DNA of 64,000 bases, from NCBI GenBank assembly GCA_910584875.1, contig CAJUDA010000010.1, forward strand, positions 43,709 through 107,708, read 5' to 3'. A model generated the notes under the pieces. The model was not told the origin of the DNA and ran no database searches. It saw only the letters and a program-made list of their open reading frames with translations. Of the stretch, positions 7,894-17,200 are shown one piece after another (the stretch's first letter is position 1; each line of letters opens with the position of its first letter). Origin of the DNA: an uncultured Eubacterium sp. (GTDB taxonomy: Bacteria > Bacillota > Clostridia > Lachnospirales > Lachnospiraceae). The translations under genes were made by a program, and so were the position numbers.

Positions 7894-10191
7894 TTGAGTA
7901 AAATAAGGAGATGGCTATCATTTACAGGAATCCTCGGTATGGTACTTATGCTGTGTTCCGGGTGTGGAGGCGCTGACGGAGGTAAGAAGAAGGGAAATAG
8001 TGACGATCTGACAGAGAGTGGTCTGGTCAGGGCAGGGAACGGCCGGTTTATCGAAGAAGAGGTGACGCTGCCGAAAGAGATCCGAAGGATCAAGGCAATG
8101 GAGAAACTGGCTGACGGCAGCCTGGAAGTGATCGGAGAGAGCAAAGAGACCGGTACCTGTTTCCTTCTCAGAAGCCCGGACGGAGGAAAGAAATGGGATC
8201 AGAAAAAGATCGATGGTCTGGGAAAGGACTACCGCCCGCAGACGGCGATCGCACCGGATGGCAGAGCGGTGCTGCTAAGTTATATGAAAGAGGGGACTGT
8301 AAATGCGAAAATAGCAGATACGGATGGCACGACAAAGGACGTTACCTTTTCCCTGCCGGATGATGCGGCGAAGGATTCGGAAAACCAGATCGTCCAGTCG
8401 CTCTATGATGCAGAGGGAAATCTGGTTGTCCTGGATATGCACGGCGTCCTGTATGAAGTGACGGCAGACGGCGTATGCAAAAAGGCATATGATACAAAGG
8501 GGGCGGATATCCGGCATTTCAGTATCGCCGGAACGACGCTGTATGCGGTACATGAGGATGGGATCCTGATATTTGATACAAAGGGGAAAAAGGCGCTGGA
8601 TTCCGAATCGGTACTGGATCTTCTGGTTAAAAAGGATGGGAAACTGAGTGAAAACGACACAGACCGGGGACGTCCCCTGTTAATTTCTTCCGGGACAAAG
8701 AAGGATGCCGTAATGCTTGTCTGGGAGGATGGGATTTTCCATTTCACCCGGGGCGGGAGTGTGATGGAGCAGCTTGCCGACAGCGCTATGACCAGTCTTA
8801 GCGGCGGGGATCTGACTCTGCTCGGTCTGGCGGCAATGGATGATAAAAATATATTGATTGCCGCCTATGATGGGGAATCAGATAAATTATTCCATTACAC
8901 GTATGATAAGGAAGCGGCAGCGGTGCCGGAGAAAGAGCTGTCGGTCTACGCACTGGATGATTCTGCCTTTTTGCGCCAGGCAGTAAAGCTGTTCCAGAAA
9001 AATAACCCGGATGTCCATGTAAAACTGGAATTCGGACTGTCCGGGAAAGACGGCGTGACACTGGAGGATGCTCTTTCGACCCTGAATACAAATATCCTTG
9101 CCGGGAAAGGACCGGATGTGCTGATCCTGGACGGGATGCCGGTGGACAGCTATATCAGTAAAGGGATTCTCTGTGATATCACGGATATCGTTGACGAGAT
9201 CGATAAAAAGGATGGGATTTTCCAGGGAATCAAAGAGGGCAGTAAAAAGGATGGGAAGATCTATGCCATGCCGGTACGTTTTCTGATCTCCATCGTGGAA
9301 GGCGACAAGGATACGGTGGCGGCCGGACAGTCCCTGCCGGCGCTGGCAAAAAGAGCAGGGGAACTGAGGCAGAAGAAGCCCCAGGGAAAAAATATTATTG
9401 GCAAAGGGAACAGAACACTGCTCCGGGATCTGTATTATGCGGATTCTGCTTCCTGGCAGAAGGAAGACGGCACGCTGGACCAGAATGCGCTGAAGGAATA
9501 CCTGACATATGCAAAACAGATGTCTGATCTGGATTCTGTCGGAAAAGAGGATGATTTCCAGGATAAGGAAGTCGGTGATGGAACATTTGGCGGGGAGAAG
9601 GTCGGGAGCAGCAACAGTTCAGGACTGCTCAGCGAGGATTGTCAGATCTCCATCGGTTCCCTGGCAGGGATCTATGACCTGCAGACAATGTGCAGCATCG
9701 AGGTACAGACAAAGACAGATTACTGTCTGATGAACAGCGGGAAGGTCAGATCCTACATCCCTTATCTGACGGCAGGCATCATAGAGGGCCGCAGCAGCGA
9801 GACAGCAAAGGCATTTGTCAGGGAACTTCTGGGGAAAAAGGCGGGAAACAGTGCGTCCAATGGCATTCCGGTAAACCGTGCCGCCTATGACGCCGTATGC
9901 GAAGAAAAACTGCATGCCCAGAACGTAAAAGATGACAGTGGTGTATCGACAAGTTCAAAAGACGGAAAGACGGTCAGTTTTGAATATGTTGACCTGACAA
10001 AAGAGGACGAGGATAAACTGACAAACATTATAGAGAGTCTTACGACGCCTTCCATGACCAACCGTGTCATACAGGAGATGGTTCTGGAGCAGGGTGAGAA
10101 ATACCTTCAGGGAGAACTGTCCCTGGAGAGTGCGGCAGAGGCGGTCCTCAAAAAAGTAAATCTGTATCTGGCAGAAAACGGTGCGCAGTAA
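7894..10191 (+). CDS. Lipoprotein: propeller-like N-domain fused to ABC sugar-type solute-binding domain
   Basis: The product is 765 residues from TTG 7894, with GGAGG eight bases upstream. The signal sequence ends in a lipobox (LMLCSGC), so Cys24 is probably lipidated. Residues about 35-340 hold repeated short beta segments with Gly-Asp/DG turns (SPDGGKKWDQ, APDGRAVLLS, DAEGNLVVLD), as in beta-propeller or sialidase-like folds. From about residue 352 it reads as an extracellular solute-binding protein (ALDDSAFLRQAVKLFQKNNP, later ILAGKGPDVLILDGMP). This tandem layout is unusual, since typical binding proteins are about 420 residues. It heads the operon with two permeases and probably delivers ligand to them. 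The substrate is unknown; the propeller may sense or bind a polymer. Confidence 0.8.
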   Translation: MSKIRRWLSFTGILGMVLMLCSGCGGADGGKKKGNSDDLTESGLVRAGNGRFIEEEVTLPKEIRRIKAMEKLADGSLEVIGESKETGTCFLLRSPDGGKKWDQKKIDGLGKDYRPQTAIAPDGRAVLLSYMKEGTVNAKIADTDGTTKDVTFSLPDDAAKDSENQIVQSLYDAEGNLVVLDMHGVLYEVTADGVCKKAYDTKGADIRHFSIAGTTLYAVHEDGILIFDTKGKKALDSESVLDLLVKKDGKLSENDTDRGRPLLISSGTKKDAVMLVWEDGIFHFTRGGSVMEQLADSAMTSLSGGDLTLLGLAAMDDKNILIAAYDGESDKLFHYTYDKEAAAVPEKELSVYALDDSAFLRQAVKLFQKNNPDVHVKLEFGLSGKDGVTLEDALSTLNTNILAGKGPDVLILDGMPVDSYISKGILCDITDIVDEIDKKDGIFQGIKEGSKKDGKIYAMPVRFLISIVEGDKDTVAAGQSLPALAKRAGELRQKKPQGKNIIGKGNRTLLRDLYYADSASWQKEDGTLDQNALKEYLTYAKQMSDLDSVGKEDDFQDKEVGDGTFGGEKVGSSNSSGLLSEDCQISIGSLAGIYDLQTMCSIEVQTKTDYCLMNSGKVRSYIPYLTAGIIEGRSSETAKAFVRELLGKKAGNSASNGIPVNRAAYDAVCEEKLHAQNVKDDSGVSTSSKDGKTVSFEYVDLTKEDEDKLTNIIESLTTPSMTNRVIQEMVLEQGEKYLQGELSLESAAEAVLKKVNLYLAENGAQ

Positions 10192-10215
10192 GCACTGGCA
10201 GGGAGGGATACGGAT

Positions 10216-11061
10216 ATGACGAAGAGAAAGAGAGCCGGCTGGCTGTTTATTCTGCCGGGACTGGCGGGCGTACTCATTTTTTATCTGATCCCTTTTGGGG
10301 ATGTGGTGCGGCGCTCGTTCTGGCGCACAGCGGGAGACCAGTTTGCCGGACTGGATAACTACAGGCAGGTGTTTGAAAATCAGGCGTTCCGCCTGGCGGC
10401 AGGAAATACGGCGAGATTCGTGCTCGTCTGCCTGCCGCTCCTGCTGGGAATTTCCCTGGGACTGGCGGTACTGCTGAAAAAGCAGGGTAAGATGAGAAAG
10501 ATCATGAAAAGCGCATATCTGGTACCTCTGGCGGTTCCGGCGGCGAGTGTGGTACTTCTCTGGAACATTGTGTTTGACAAGTCAGGCATCCTGAACGGTA
10601 TCCTCTCTGTGGTTCATCTGCAGGGGAAGGACTGGATGAACTCGGACGCTTCCTTCTGGGTGCTGGTATTCAGCTATATATGGAAAAACCTGGGATATGA
10701 CGTGATTTTGTGGCTGGCAGGACTTCTTGGCATTCCGGAGAGTGTCTATGAGGCAGCGAGTGTTGACGGGGCCGGGGAGTGGAAATGTTTTCTGTATATC
10801 ACGCTGCCCAATATCCGTCCGACCGCTTTTACGATCATCGTTCTCTCATTTTTGAATTCGTTTAAAGTATTCCGGGAGGCGTATCTGGTGGCAGGGAATT
10901 ATCCGCAGGAAAAAATATATCTGCTGCAGCATGTGTTTAACAACTGGTTTTCCGAATTATCGGTGGATAAAATGGCGGCAGGATCGGTGCTTCTGTGTGT
11001 GGTGATCACCGTGTTTGTACTGATCCTGCAGCGCAGCTGGGGGGGAGTGGATGAAACATAA
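10216..11061 (+). CDS. ABC importer permease, MalF/UgpA type
   Basis: The 281-residue protein has about six membrane helices and a cytoplasmic EAA loop at about residue 179 (EAASVDGAGEW, then ITLPNIRP), where the ATPase docks. The N-terminus (GWLFILPGLAGVLIFYLIP) is typical of carbohydrate-uptake permeases of the MalF/UgpA class. GGAGG precedes the start. Its end overlaps the next permease gene by 11 bp. No ATP-binding subunit is encoded nearby; in Gram-positives such permeases commonly share a housekeeping MsmX-type ATPase, which I assume here. Confidence 0.9.
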   Translation: MTKRKRAGWLFILPGLAGVLIFYLIPFGDVVRRSFWRTAGDQFAGLDNYRQVFENQAFRLAAGNTARFVLVCLPLLLGISLGLAVLLKKQGKMRKIMKSAYLVPLAVPAASVVLLWNIVFDKSGILNGILSVVHLQGKDWMNSDASFWVLVFSYIWKNLGYDVILWLAGLLGIPESVYEAASVDGAGEWKCFLYITLPNIRPTAFTIIVLSFLNSFKVFREAYLVAGNYPQEKIYLLQHVFNNWFSELSVDKMAAGSVLLCVVITVFVLILQRSWGGVDET

Positions 11062-11914
11062 AGGGAAGTGGAAACGGGTGGCAGGGTTTCTGCCGCTGGC
11101 AGTATTTGCGATTCTGGAGGTGAGTCCTCTGCTGTTTTTGCTGGCAGGGACATTTATGGAGGATCAGGAGATTGTGGATCAGATCGCCCCGGTGCTTGGG
11201 AGTGGGGAAGGGTATGCTTCCTGGCGGCTGATCCCGCTCTATCCTACCGGGAGAAACCTGGTGGGGCTTCTGCTGGATTCACCGGAATTTTTCCAGATGT
11301 TCTGGAATTCAGTCAGGATCACAGTGGGGATTCTGGCGGGACAGCTTATTTTTGGCATGCCGGCGGCATGGGGACTGGCGAGATATTCTTTCCGGGCAAA
11401 AAAAATGATCTATATGATCTATATCATTATGATGATGATGCCCTTTCAGGTGACGATGCTGTCGCAATATCTGGTCCTTGACCGTCTGCATCTGCTGGAT
11501 ACGGGGGCAGCCGTGATCCTCCCGGGGATGTTTTCCACCTTTTCGGTGTTTATCATGTACCGTTTCTTTTGCGGTATCTCCGAAAGTGTTCTGGAAGCGG
11601 CACGGATCGACGGGGCCGGGGAGTGGAGGATTTTTCTCCGGATCGGTATTCCGCTGGGAGCATCCGGCATCATCTCGGCGCTGGTACTGTCTTTTCTGGA
11701 GTGCTGGAACATGATCGAGCAGTCCATGACATTTCTGGAGACAAAAAGTCTCTGGCCGCTGTCGCTGTTTATGCCGGAGATCAGCAGCAGTAATGCGGGA
11801 TTTTCCCTGTGTGCGTCTTTCATGGCACTGCTTCCGGCAGTATTTGTATTTATGGCAGGACAGGATTATCTGGAACAGGGGATCGCCTATTCGGCAAAGG
11901 AGGGAACTCATTGA
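11051..11914 (+). CDS. ABC importer permease, MalG/UgpE type
   Basis: The 287-residue partner of the upstream permease has six predicted helices and the EAA loop EAARIDGAGEW at about residue 183, followed by the usual IPLG turn. The region about residues 55-90 (NSVRITVGILAGQLIFGMPA) matches the conserved first part of the MalG-type membrane domain. The start lies inside the end of the previous gene, with GGGGGAG just upstream, so translation is coupled. The stop overlaps the TTG start of the adaptor gene (ATTGA). Both permeases together would form the importer channel. Confidence 0.9.
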   Translation: MKHKGKWKRVAGFLPLAVFAILEVSPLLFLLAGTFMEDQEIVDQIAPVLGSGEGYASWRLIPLYPTGRNLVGLLLDSPEFFQMFWNSVRITVGILAGQLIFGMPAAWGLARYSFRAKKMIYMIYIIMMMMPFQVTMLSQYLVLDRLHLLDTGAAVILPGMFSTFSVFIMYRFFCGISESVLEAARIDGAGEWRIFLRIGIPLGASGIISALVLSFLECWNMIEQSMTFLETKSLWPLSLFMPEISSSNAGFSLCASFMALLPAVFVFMAGQDYLEQGIAYSAKEGTH

Positions 11915-13164
11915 AGAAATTAAAGGGAAAAAATGCATTCTGGCTGAAAGGGCTTGTATGGCTGGCCGGTATTATGGTTCTTTTTACTGTGATATCGAAA
12001 ATCACGGATTCTTTTACGGTGGCAAAAGTGAAAACCGGCACTCCCTCACAGAAAAAACTGCAGTATGAAGTGTCGGCAGAGGGACAGATAGAGAAAAACA
12101 GGGAAGTATTTATCCTGACCCAGCCGGAACTTCTTGTGGAGTCGGTACTGGTCAGTGAGGGACAACGTGTGAAAAAAGGGGACCTGCTGGCGAGGCTTGA
12201 TATAAAACAGCTCAAAGAACGGATGGACACGCTAAAAGGCGAAAAGAGGGCGCTGGAGCTGCAGAATGAGGCAGCAGAAAAAAACAGGCGGCTTGCCTGG
12301 CGCAGGCGGACAAAAGCGCTGGCGCAGGCAAAGAAGGAGTACGGGCAGCTGAAAGAGAAAAACAGGAAGGCACTGGTGAAGGCAAAAAAGAAGCTGGATG
12401 CCAAGGCATGGCGGGAGATGAAAAGGGCAGCAGAGCAGGAAGAAAAGGAGGCAGAGAAGGCAGTCGAAGAGGCAGGAGAGGAGCCGGAGGCAGATAACAG
12501 TGTAGAAGTGAATAATATCTCCATCCGCAATTTGCAAAAACAGCTGGATAAACTGGATAAAATCCGAAAACAAAAAGGGGAGATCCGGGCGTCCCGGGCA
12601 GGCGTCATTACCGGGATACTGGTGAATGTGGGACAGAAGACACAGGATACCGGATTTATGACGATGACGGACGACAGCGCCGGACTCCGGTTTACCGGGC
12701 AGCTGATGATCCCGGATGCCAGATATGTTTCCGTGGGAGATAAGGTCACGCTGCAGTCAGCCGGCAGTAAGCAGGAAGAAGTCTCAGTCACCGCCATGGA
12801 AATGGATGAGAGCAGGGAGTTTATGAAAGTGACAGCGCTGCTCCCTGCGGGGACATTTGCACTGGGCGAGACCGTCACGATGACAGCGGTACAGGAATCC
12901 GAAAGCTATCCCTGTACGGTCCCGGTGACGGCGCTCCGGCAGGAATCCGGCAGAAACTTTGTCCTCACCGTACAGACGGAGGATACTGTGCTGGGAGAAC
13001 AGGAGATCGCAAGACAGGCGGAAGTAACGGTATTAGAAAAAAATGAGTCCTGTGCGGCGCTGGAAGCGGACGCCCTGGATAAAGAAACCCGGATCATTAC
13101 AGACAGTGACCGGTATGTACAGACCGGGGACAGGATCAGGATCAGAGGAGAGGGAGACGAGTGA
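11911..13164 (+). CDS. MacA/HlyD-type periplasmic adaptor (membrane fusion) protein
   Basis: The product is 417 residues from TTG 11911 (GGAGG upstream, overlapping the previous stop). One N-terminal membrane helix (about residues 12-30) is followed by the first half of a lipoyl-like motif (VLVSEGQRVKKGDLLARLD). A long Lys/Ala/Glu-rich coiled-coil hairpin spans about residues 75-215. The second half-motif (IRASRAGVITGILVNVGQ) and beta-barrel domains come after it. Adaptors of this type link an inner-membrane ABC or RND pump to the outside. Finding one translationally fused to a sugar-type importer operon is odd, because adaptors normally accompany MacB-like exporters. The next gene, MacB-domain-like, fits that role. 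Confidence 0.85.
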   Translation: MKKLKGKNAFWLKGLVWLAGIMVLFTVISKITDSFTVAKVKTGTPSQKKLQYEVSAEGQIEKNREVFILTQPELLVESVLVSEGQRVKKGDLLARLDIKQLKERMDTLKGEKRALELQNEAAEKNRRLAWRRRTKALAQAKKEYGQLKEKNRKALVKAKKKLDAKAWREMKRAAEQEEKEAEKAVEEAGEEPEADNSVEVNNISIRNLQKQLDKLDKIRKQKGEIRASRAGVITGILVNVGQKTQDTGFMTMTDDSAGLRFTGQLMIPDARYVSVGDKVTLQSAGSKQEEVSVTAMEMDESREFMKVTALLPAGTFALGETVTMTAVQESESYPCTVPVTALRQESGRNFVLTVQTEDTVLGEQEIARQAEVTVLEKNESCAALEADALDKETRIITDSDRYVQTGDRIRIRGEGDE

Positions 13165-14000
13165 GAGCGAAAAGGATCGTAAAAGGAATACTGACCGTGT
13201 CAGGTATGCTGCTGGCGGCATTGTTATTTGCGGTGGGAAAGGATCAGAGAATCCGGGGGGACCGTTTTCTCAAAAATGTAACGATACAGGCAGAGGGAGA
13301 AGGCTTTGAGATCAGCCGTGATCCTTCCGGGCAGGACGATTCCTTTTCGGCATGGACGCAGTGCCGGAAGGAGCCGCTCAAGTCGGGATCCGGCAGAACC
13401 TGTGACGCAGATGTGATCGCTGTCAATGGGGACTCGGGATGTGTATATCCCGCCGGGACAAACCTGCCTGCCAGTGATCCGGGAGGATGCATTATCGGAA
13501 AAAAACTGGCGGAGGATTTATTTGGCAGTGATCATGCCATGGGAGAAAAACTGGTCTGGAGAGAGCGTGAATGGACTGTCCGTGCCGTGGTGGAAGAACC
13601 ATCGGAGCTCTGTATGCTGCAGGCGTCGGGGATAAAGGATCAGCTGGTCTTTGACCGGATCAGTATCGCGGTGCCAGAAGAGGATGACAGGAGGAAGGCA
13701 GTGGAAGAATTTGTGGTCAGCCAGGGACTGGATGCCCATGCCCTCCGGTGGGATTATCTCTATGGAGCAGAGTGGTTTTTGGAGATGGTTCCGTCCGACT
13801 GGTCTGATTTTGACGGATGGGGGGAGAACCTGAAACAACGGAATAAGGCGGTGAAGTATGCAAAGACAGCAGAGAAGTCAGCGATCGAGGAAAGCGGATT
13901 GAGATACCGGAGGAGGGGGGTGATTTTTGACGCTGCCGGGTTTTTCTGTGTTATGGCAGGGCTGGTGATAATAAGATGGAAAGCCGCTTGTAAAATGTGA
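13161..14000 (+). CDS. MacB periplasmic core-like membrane protein lacking ATPase and FtsX parts
   Basis: The product is 279 residues from GTG 13161, overlapping the adaptor stop as GTGA. One helix lies near the N-terminus (about residues 9-25) and one near the C-terminus (about 252-273), with an extracytoplasmic domain between. The middle contains the MacB core pattern: an IIGKKLAEDLFG segment, then GEKLVWREREWTVRAVVEEP. In full MacB/FtsX-type permeases this domain sits between helix 1 and helices 2-4; here only a single helix follows and there is no nucleotide-binding domain. It could be a stand-alone partner of the adaptor or a reduced permease. Same layout as the gene at 102-968. Confidence 0.7.
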   Translation: MRAKRIVKGILTVSGMLLAALLFAVGKDQRIRGDRFLKNVTIQAEGEGFEISRDPSGQDDSFSAWTQCRKEPLKSGSGRTCDADVIAVNGDSGCVYPAGTNLPASDPGGCIIGKKLAEDLFGSDHAMGEKLVWREREWTVRAVVEEPSELCMLQASGIKDQLVFDRISIAVPEEDDRRKAVEEFVVSQGLDAHALRWDYLYGAEWFLEMVPSDWSDFDGWGENLKQRNKAVKYAKTAEKSAIEESGLRYRRRGVIFDAAGFFCVMAGLVIIRWKAACKM

Positions 14001-14211
14001 AAGTCGATTACAAAACGGGAAGGTCGGGTTTCATTCGAGCGCCCTAAATGCCCGAATTACAAATTATACCTCAAAAAGTGCGATCTGTACCAGAAAGTAG
14101 AAAAATGTGTTTTATAATATTATAATATAGAAAAAATAACAAACCCCCAGATTGAAATTTTCTGCGGATGAGAGCAGAAATCGCACTGTATAACACGAGG
14201 AGGTATGAAAA

Positions 14212-17200
14212 ATGAAGATATACCGGGATATCGATCGGATCAAAATAAAAAAAACAGAGAGAAGAGGGAGGAAACCTCTTCGTCTATTGGCATTCCTGCT
14301 CTGTGCCAGCCTGCTGATCACCGCCTGTCCGTACATACCAGAGACAGTTTCCGGCACGGTCAGGGCACAGGCGGCAGGCGCCGGAGTGTCGCCGGACCGC
14401 AGCAGGGCGGCTGACAGCGGGCACACGAACCATACGGGCTGGACAAAACTGACGAGTTCGACAAGCACACTGACAGCCGGGACAAATTATTACCTGGCGA
14501 GTGACGTGGCAGTATCATCCGTGCTGTCCATATCAGGCAGTGGTACGATCAACCTCTGCCTGAACGGCTGCAAACTGACAAAACAATACGCGTCGTATGT
14601 TAGTGACGCAAAGACATGGCTGGTCACTGTGCCAGCCGGTGTGACCCTGAACGTACATGATTGTCAGGACGGTGGGATTTTAGGTGCGGGTGATGATCAA
14701 TAGATCGGCGGGATCTGTGTAAATGGTACGCTGAACGTATATGGCGGCAGCATCTGCGGTCAGAGCAGGAGTGAAAGTACTCAAAATCCTTCTTATCAAA
14801 CGGATCCCATGGCGCTGGCATATGCTTCGGCTGTTTATGCAGGCAGCGGTTCTGTTGTCAACCTTTACGGTGGCAGTATAGAGGGGAAAGCAGCCACCTG
14901 TGTGTATGTGGAATCCGCCGCAAAGCTGACGGTGGACGGGGCAGAAGTGAATAACACGATTGACTGCACTTCAAGGAGTACTGGTAATGTCGGAGTTTCA
15001 GTGATGGCAATCTATGTAAATCAGGGTGGAAGGGCAGAGGTAAGATCCGGGAGGGTTTCCGCCACTGCCATTAACGGGGAAAATCAGAGTTCGAGCCATA
15101 ATGGCAGCATAGCAGTGATGCCTACCGGCAGCATCACGATTTCAGGCGGGACCGTTGAAAGTACGGGAGAGCGGTGCTATGGGATTGTCATTGAAGAGGA
15201 TGCCTATTGGCTGCAGTATGTTACGGTCGAGAAAGGTACTACCTATGCTGATATCAGCGGCGGCCTGATCAATACGGATGTGTATACAAGAGGTAATGAC
15301 ATAGAAGTAAGTATGACCGGAGGTGAGATCCGCGGATTTCTCTCCCTTTTTGGGGGGGAATGGAAGATGAATGGCAGCGGGAAAATCGGCACGGCATCTG
15401 CGGAGAAGGAAGACATTATAATAGGCAGATTGAAAGGGCTGCCCGGAAAGATGGTTCTGACAGGGGCGTTGACAAATTCTTCCCCTTATCTGGTACGTTC
15501 ATATGTGAGTCCCTCTTCCCAGTACCCATTGGTTTTCGCAGAGAATTTTACTACATATATGCCCGGGGAGAAGCCCGCAGACTATTTCACAAGCATGGAT
15601 GGCTATAAAGTAGTGCTGCAAGATGGGGGAGGCGCTTTGATGCCCTATGTGATGACCTTTGATGCAAATGGAGGAACATGTGATACGGCGACAGGGGACA
15701 TCAATGGCGGGCAGAGCATGAGGACGCTGCCGGAGCCCACAAGGGACGGTTATTCCTTTGACGGCTGGTACACAGAGAAAACAGCCGGGGATGAGATTAC
15801 GATCGATATGATACCGGCTGGCAGGGACATCACAGTCTATGCTCACTGGACTCTGGTGGATTATGCCATCCGTTATGATCTGGCGGGCGGCGTACTTCCC
15901 TCCGGGAAGACGAACCCGTCTTCCTATACCGTTGAGACGGCGGCGTTTACCCTGGCGAACCCTGTCCGCACCGGTTATACGTTTACCGGATGGAGCGGTA
16001 CGGGGCTAGAAGGCAGTGCCAATAAGATAGTCAGTGTGGCGAAAGGGAATACCGGAGAGCGCGAGTTTACGGCACACTGGTTGGAAGCATCTTATGGGAT
16101 CACATATAATAAAAATGGTGGGACAATAGCGAACGAAAGCAGTTATGGCGCATATACATACGGGACCGGCTTGACGCTCCCGACGCCGGCGAGGACGGGG
16201 TATACCTTTGGGGGCTGGTATACGGATTCCAGCCTTACCGGGACAGCAGTGACGAAGATCACCGGGGCAGAAACCGGAGCGAAGACATATTATGCGAAGT
16301 GGACGGCAAATACCTACACGATAACGTATACTCTGGATGGTGGAACAGTCAGCGGCAATCCGGCAGACTACACGATTGAAAGCGGCGACATCACCCTGGT
16401 CAACCCGACAAAAGAAGGTTATAGCTTTGCCGGATGGAGCGGTACAGGTCTGACAGGCAGCAGTAATAAAAATGTTACCATTGCGTCAGGAAGTTCCGGA
16501 AACCGTATCTATACGGCACATTGGGGACTGGCAGATTATACGGTTACCCTGCATACAAACGGAGGAAGCGGCGGCACAGAACTGACTTCCTATGTCTATG
16601 GAACGGGAGCCGTCCTGCCGGTAAACTGGACAAGGGCAGGTTATACGTTTGACGGCTGGTATGACAATGAAAGCTGCAGCGGAGAGAAAGTAACAGAGAT
16701 TTCGGATACAGCCGCCGGAGATAAGGAATACTGGGCAAAATGGACAGACAACACCGCCCCGGTGATCGGCACGCTGACATACAGTGATACGCCCCAAAAG
16801 CGATGGCAGTGGCTGATGGGAAAGGACAGCCTTGTCATAACCGTGCCTGTCACGGAAGAGGGCAGCGGGGCAGAGAAAATCACCTATACTGTGACGCCGG
16901 AGGGCGGTACGGCAGAAGAGAAAACAGCAGAGATCAACGATGGAAAGGCAGAGATTACCGTTTCAGCAGATTTTAAGGGGATGATTTCGATTACCTGCAC
17001 GGATAAGGCGGGAAACACTTCGGCAGGCGTGACCGTGGGAGCGGGTCTGGATGCAACAGGCATCCTTATTGAGAATCATGCACCGCAGATCACTTTTCAG
17101 GCGGAACATGCCGGACTGGTGCTGCCGGGAGAGTACGATGCGGTTCCGGACATTGCCGTGACCATAACGGACAACAAAAACAATGTGGTTTCCAGCGGCA

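Noticed and set aside
11850..12878. Long minus-strand open frame (342 codons) opposite the adaptor gene
   Set aside because: Ser/Phe-rich translation without motifs, exactly opposite a well supported adaptor gene whose codon bias creates it.
14205..14414. Small frame starting with an ATG just after AGGAGG before the giant surface gene
   Set aside because: It overlaps the surface gene in another frame and has no domain. The ATG at 14212 gives a signal peptide at proper spacing from the same ribosome binding site.
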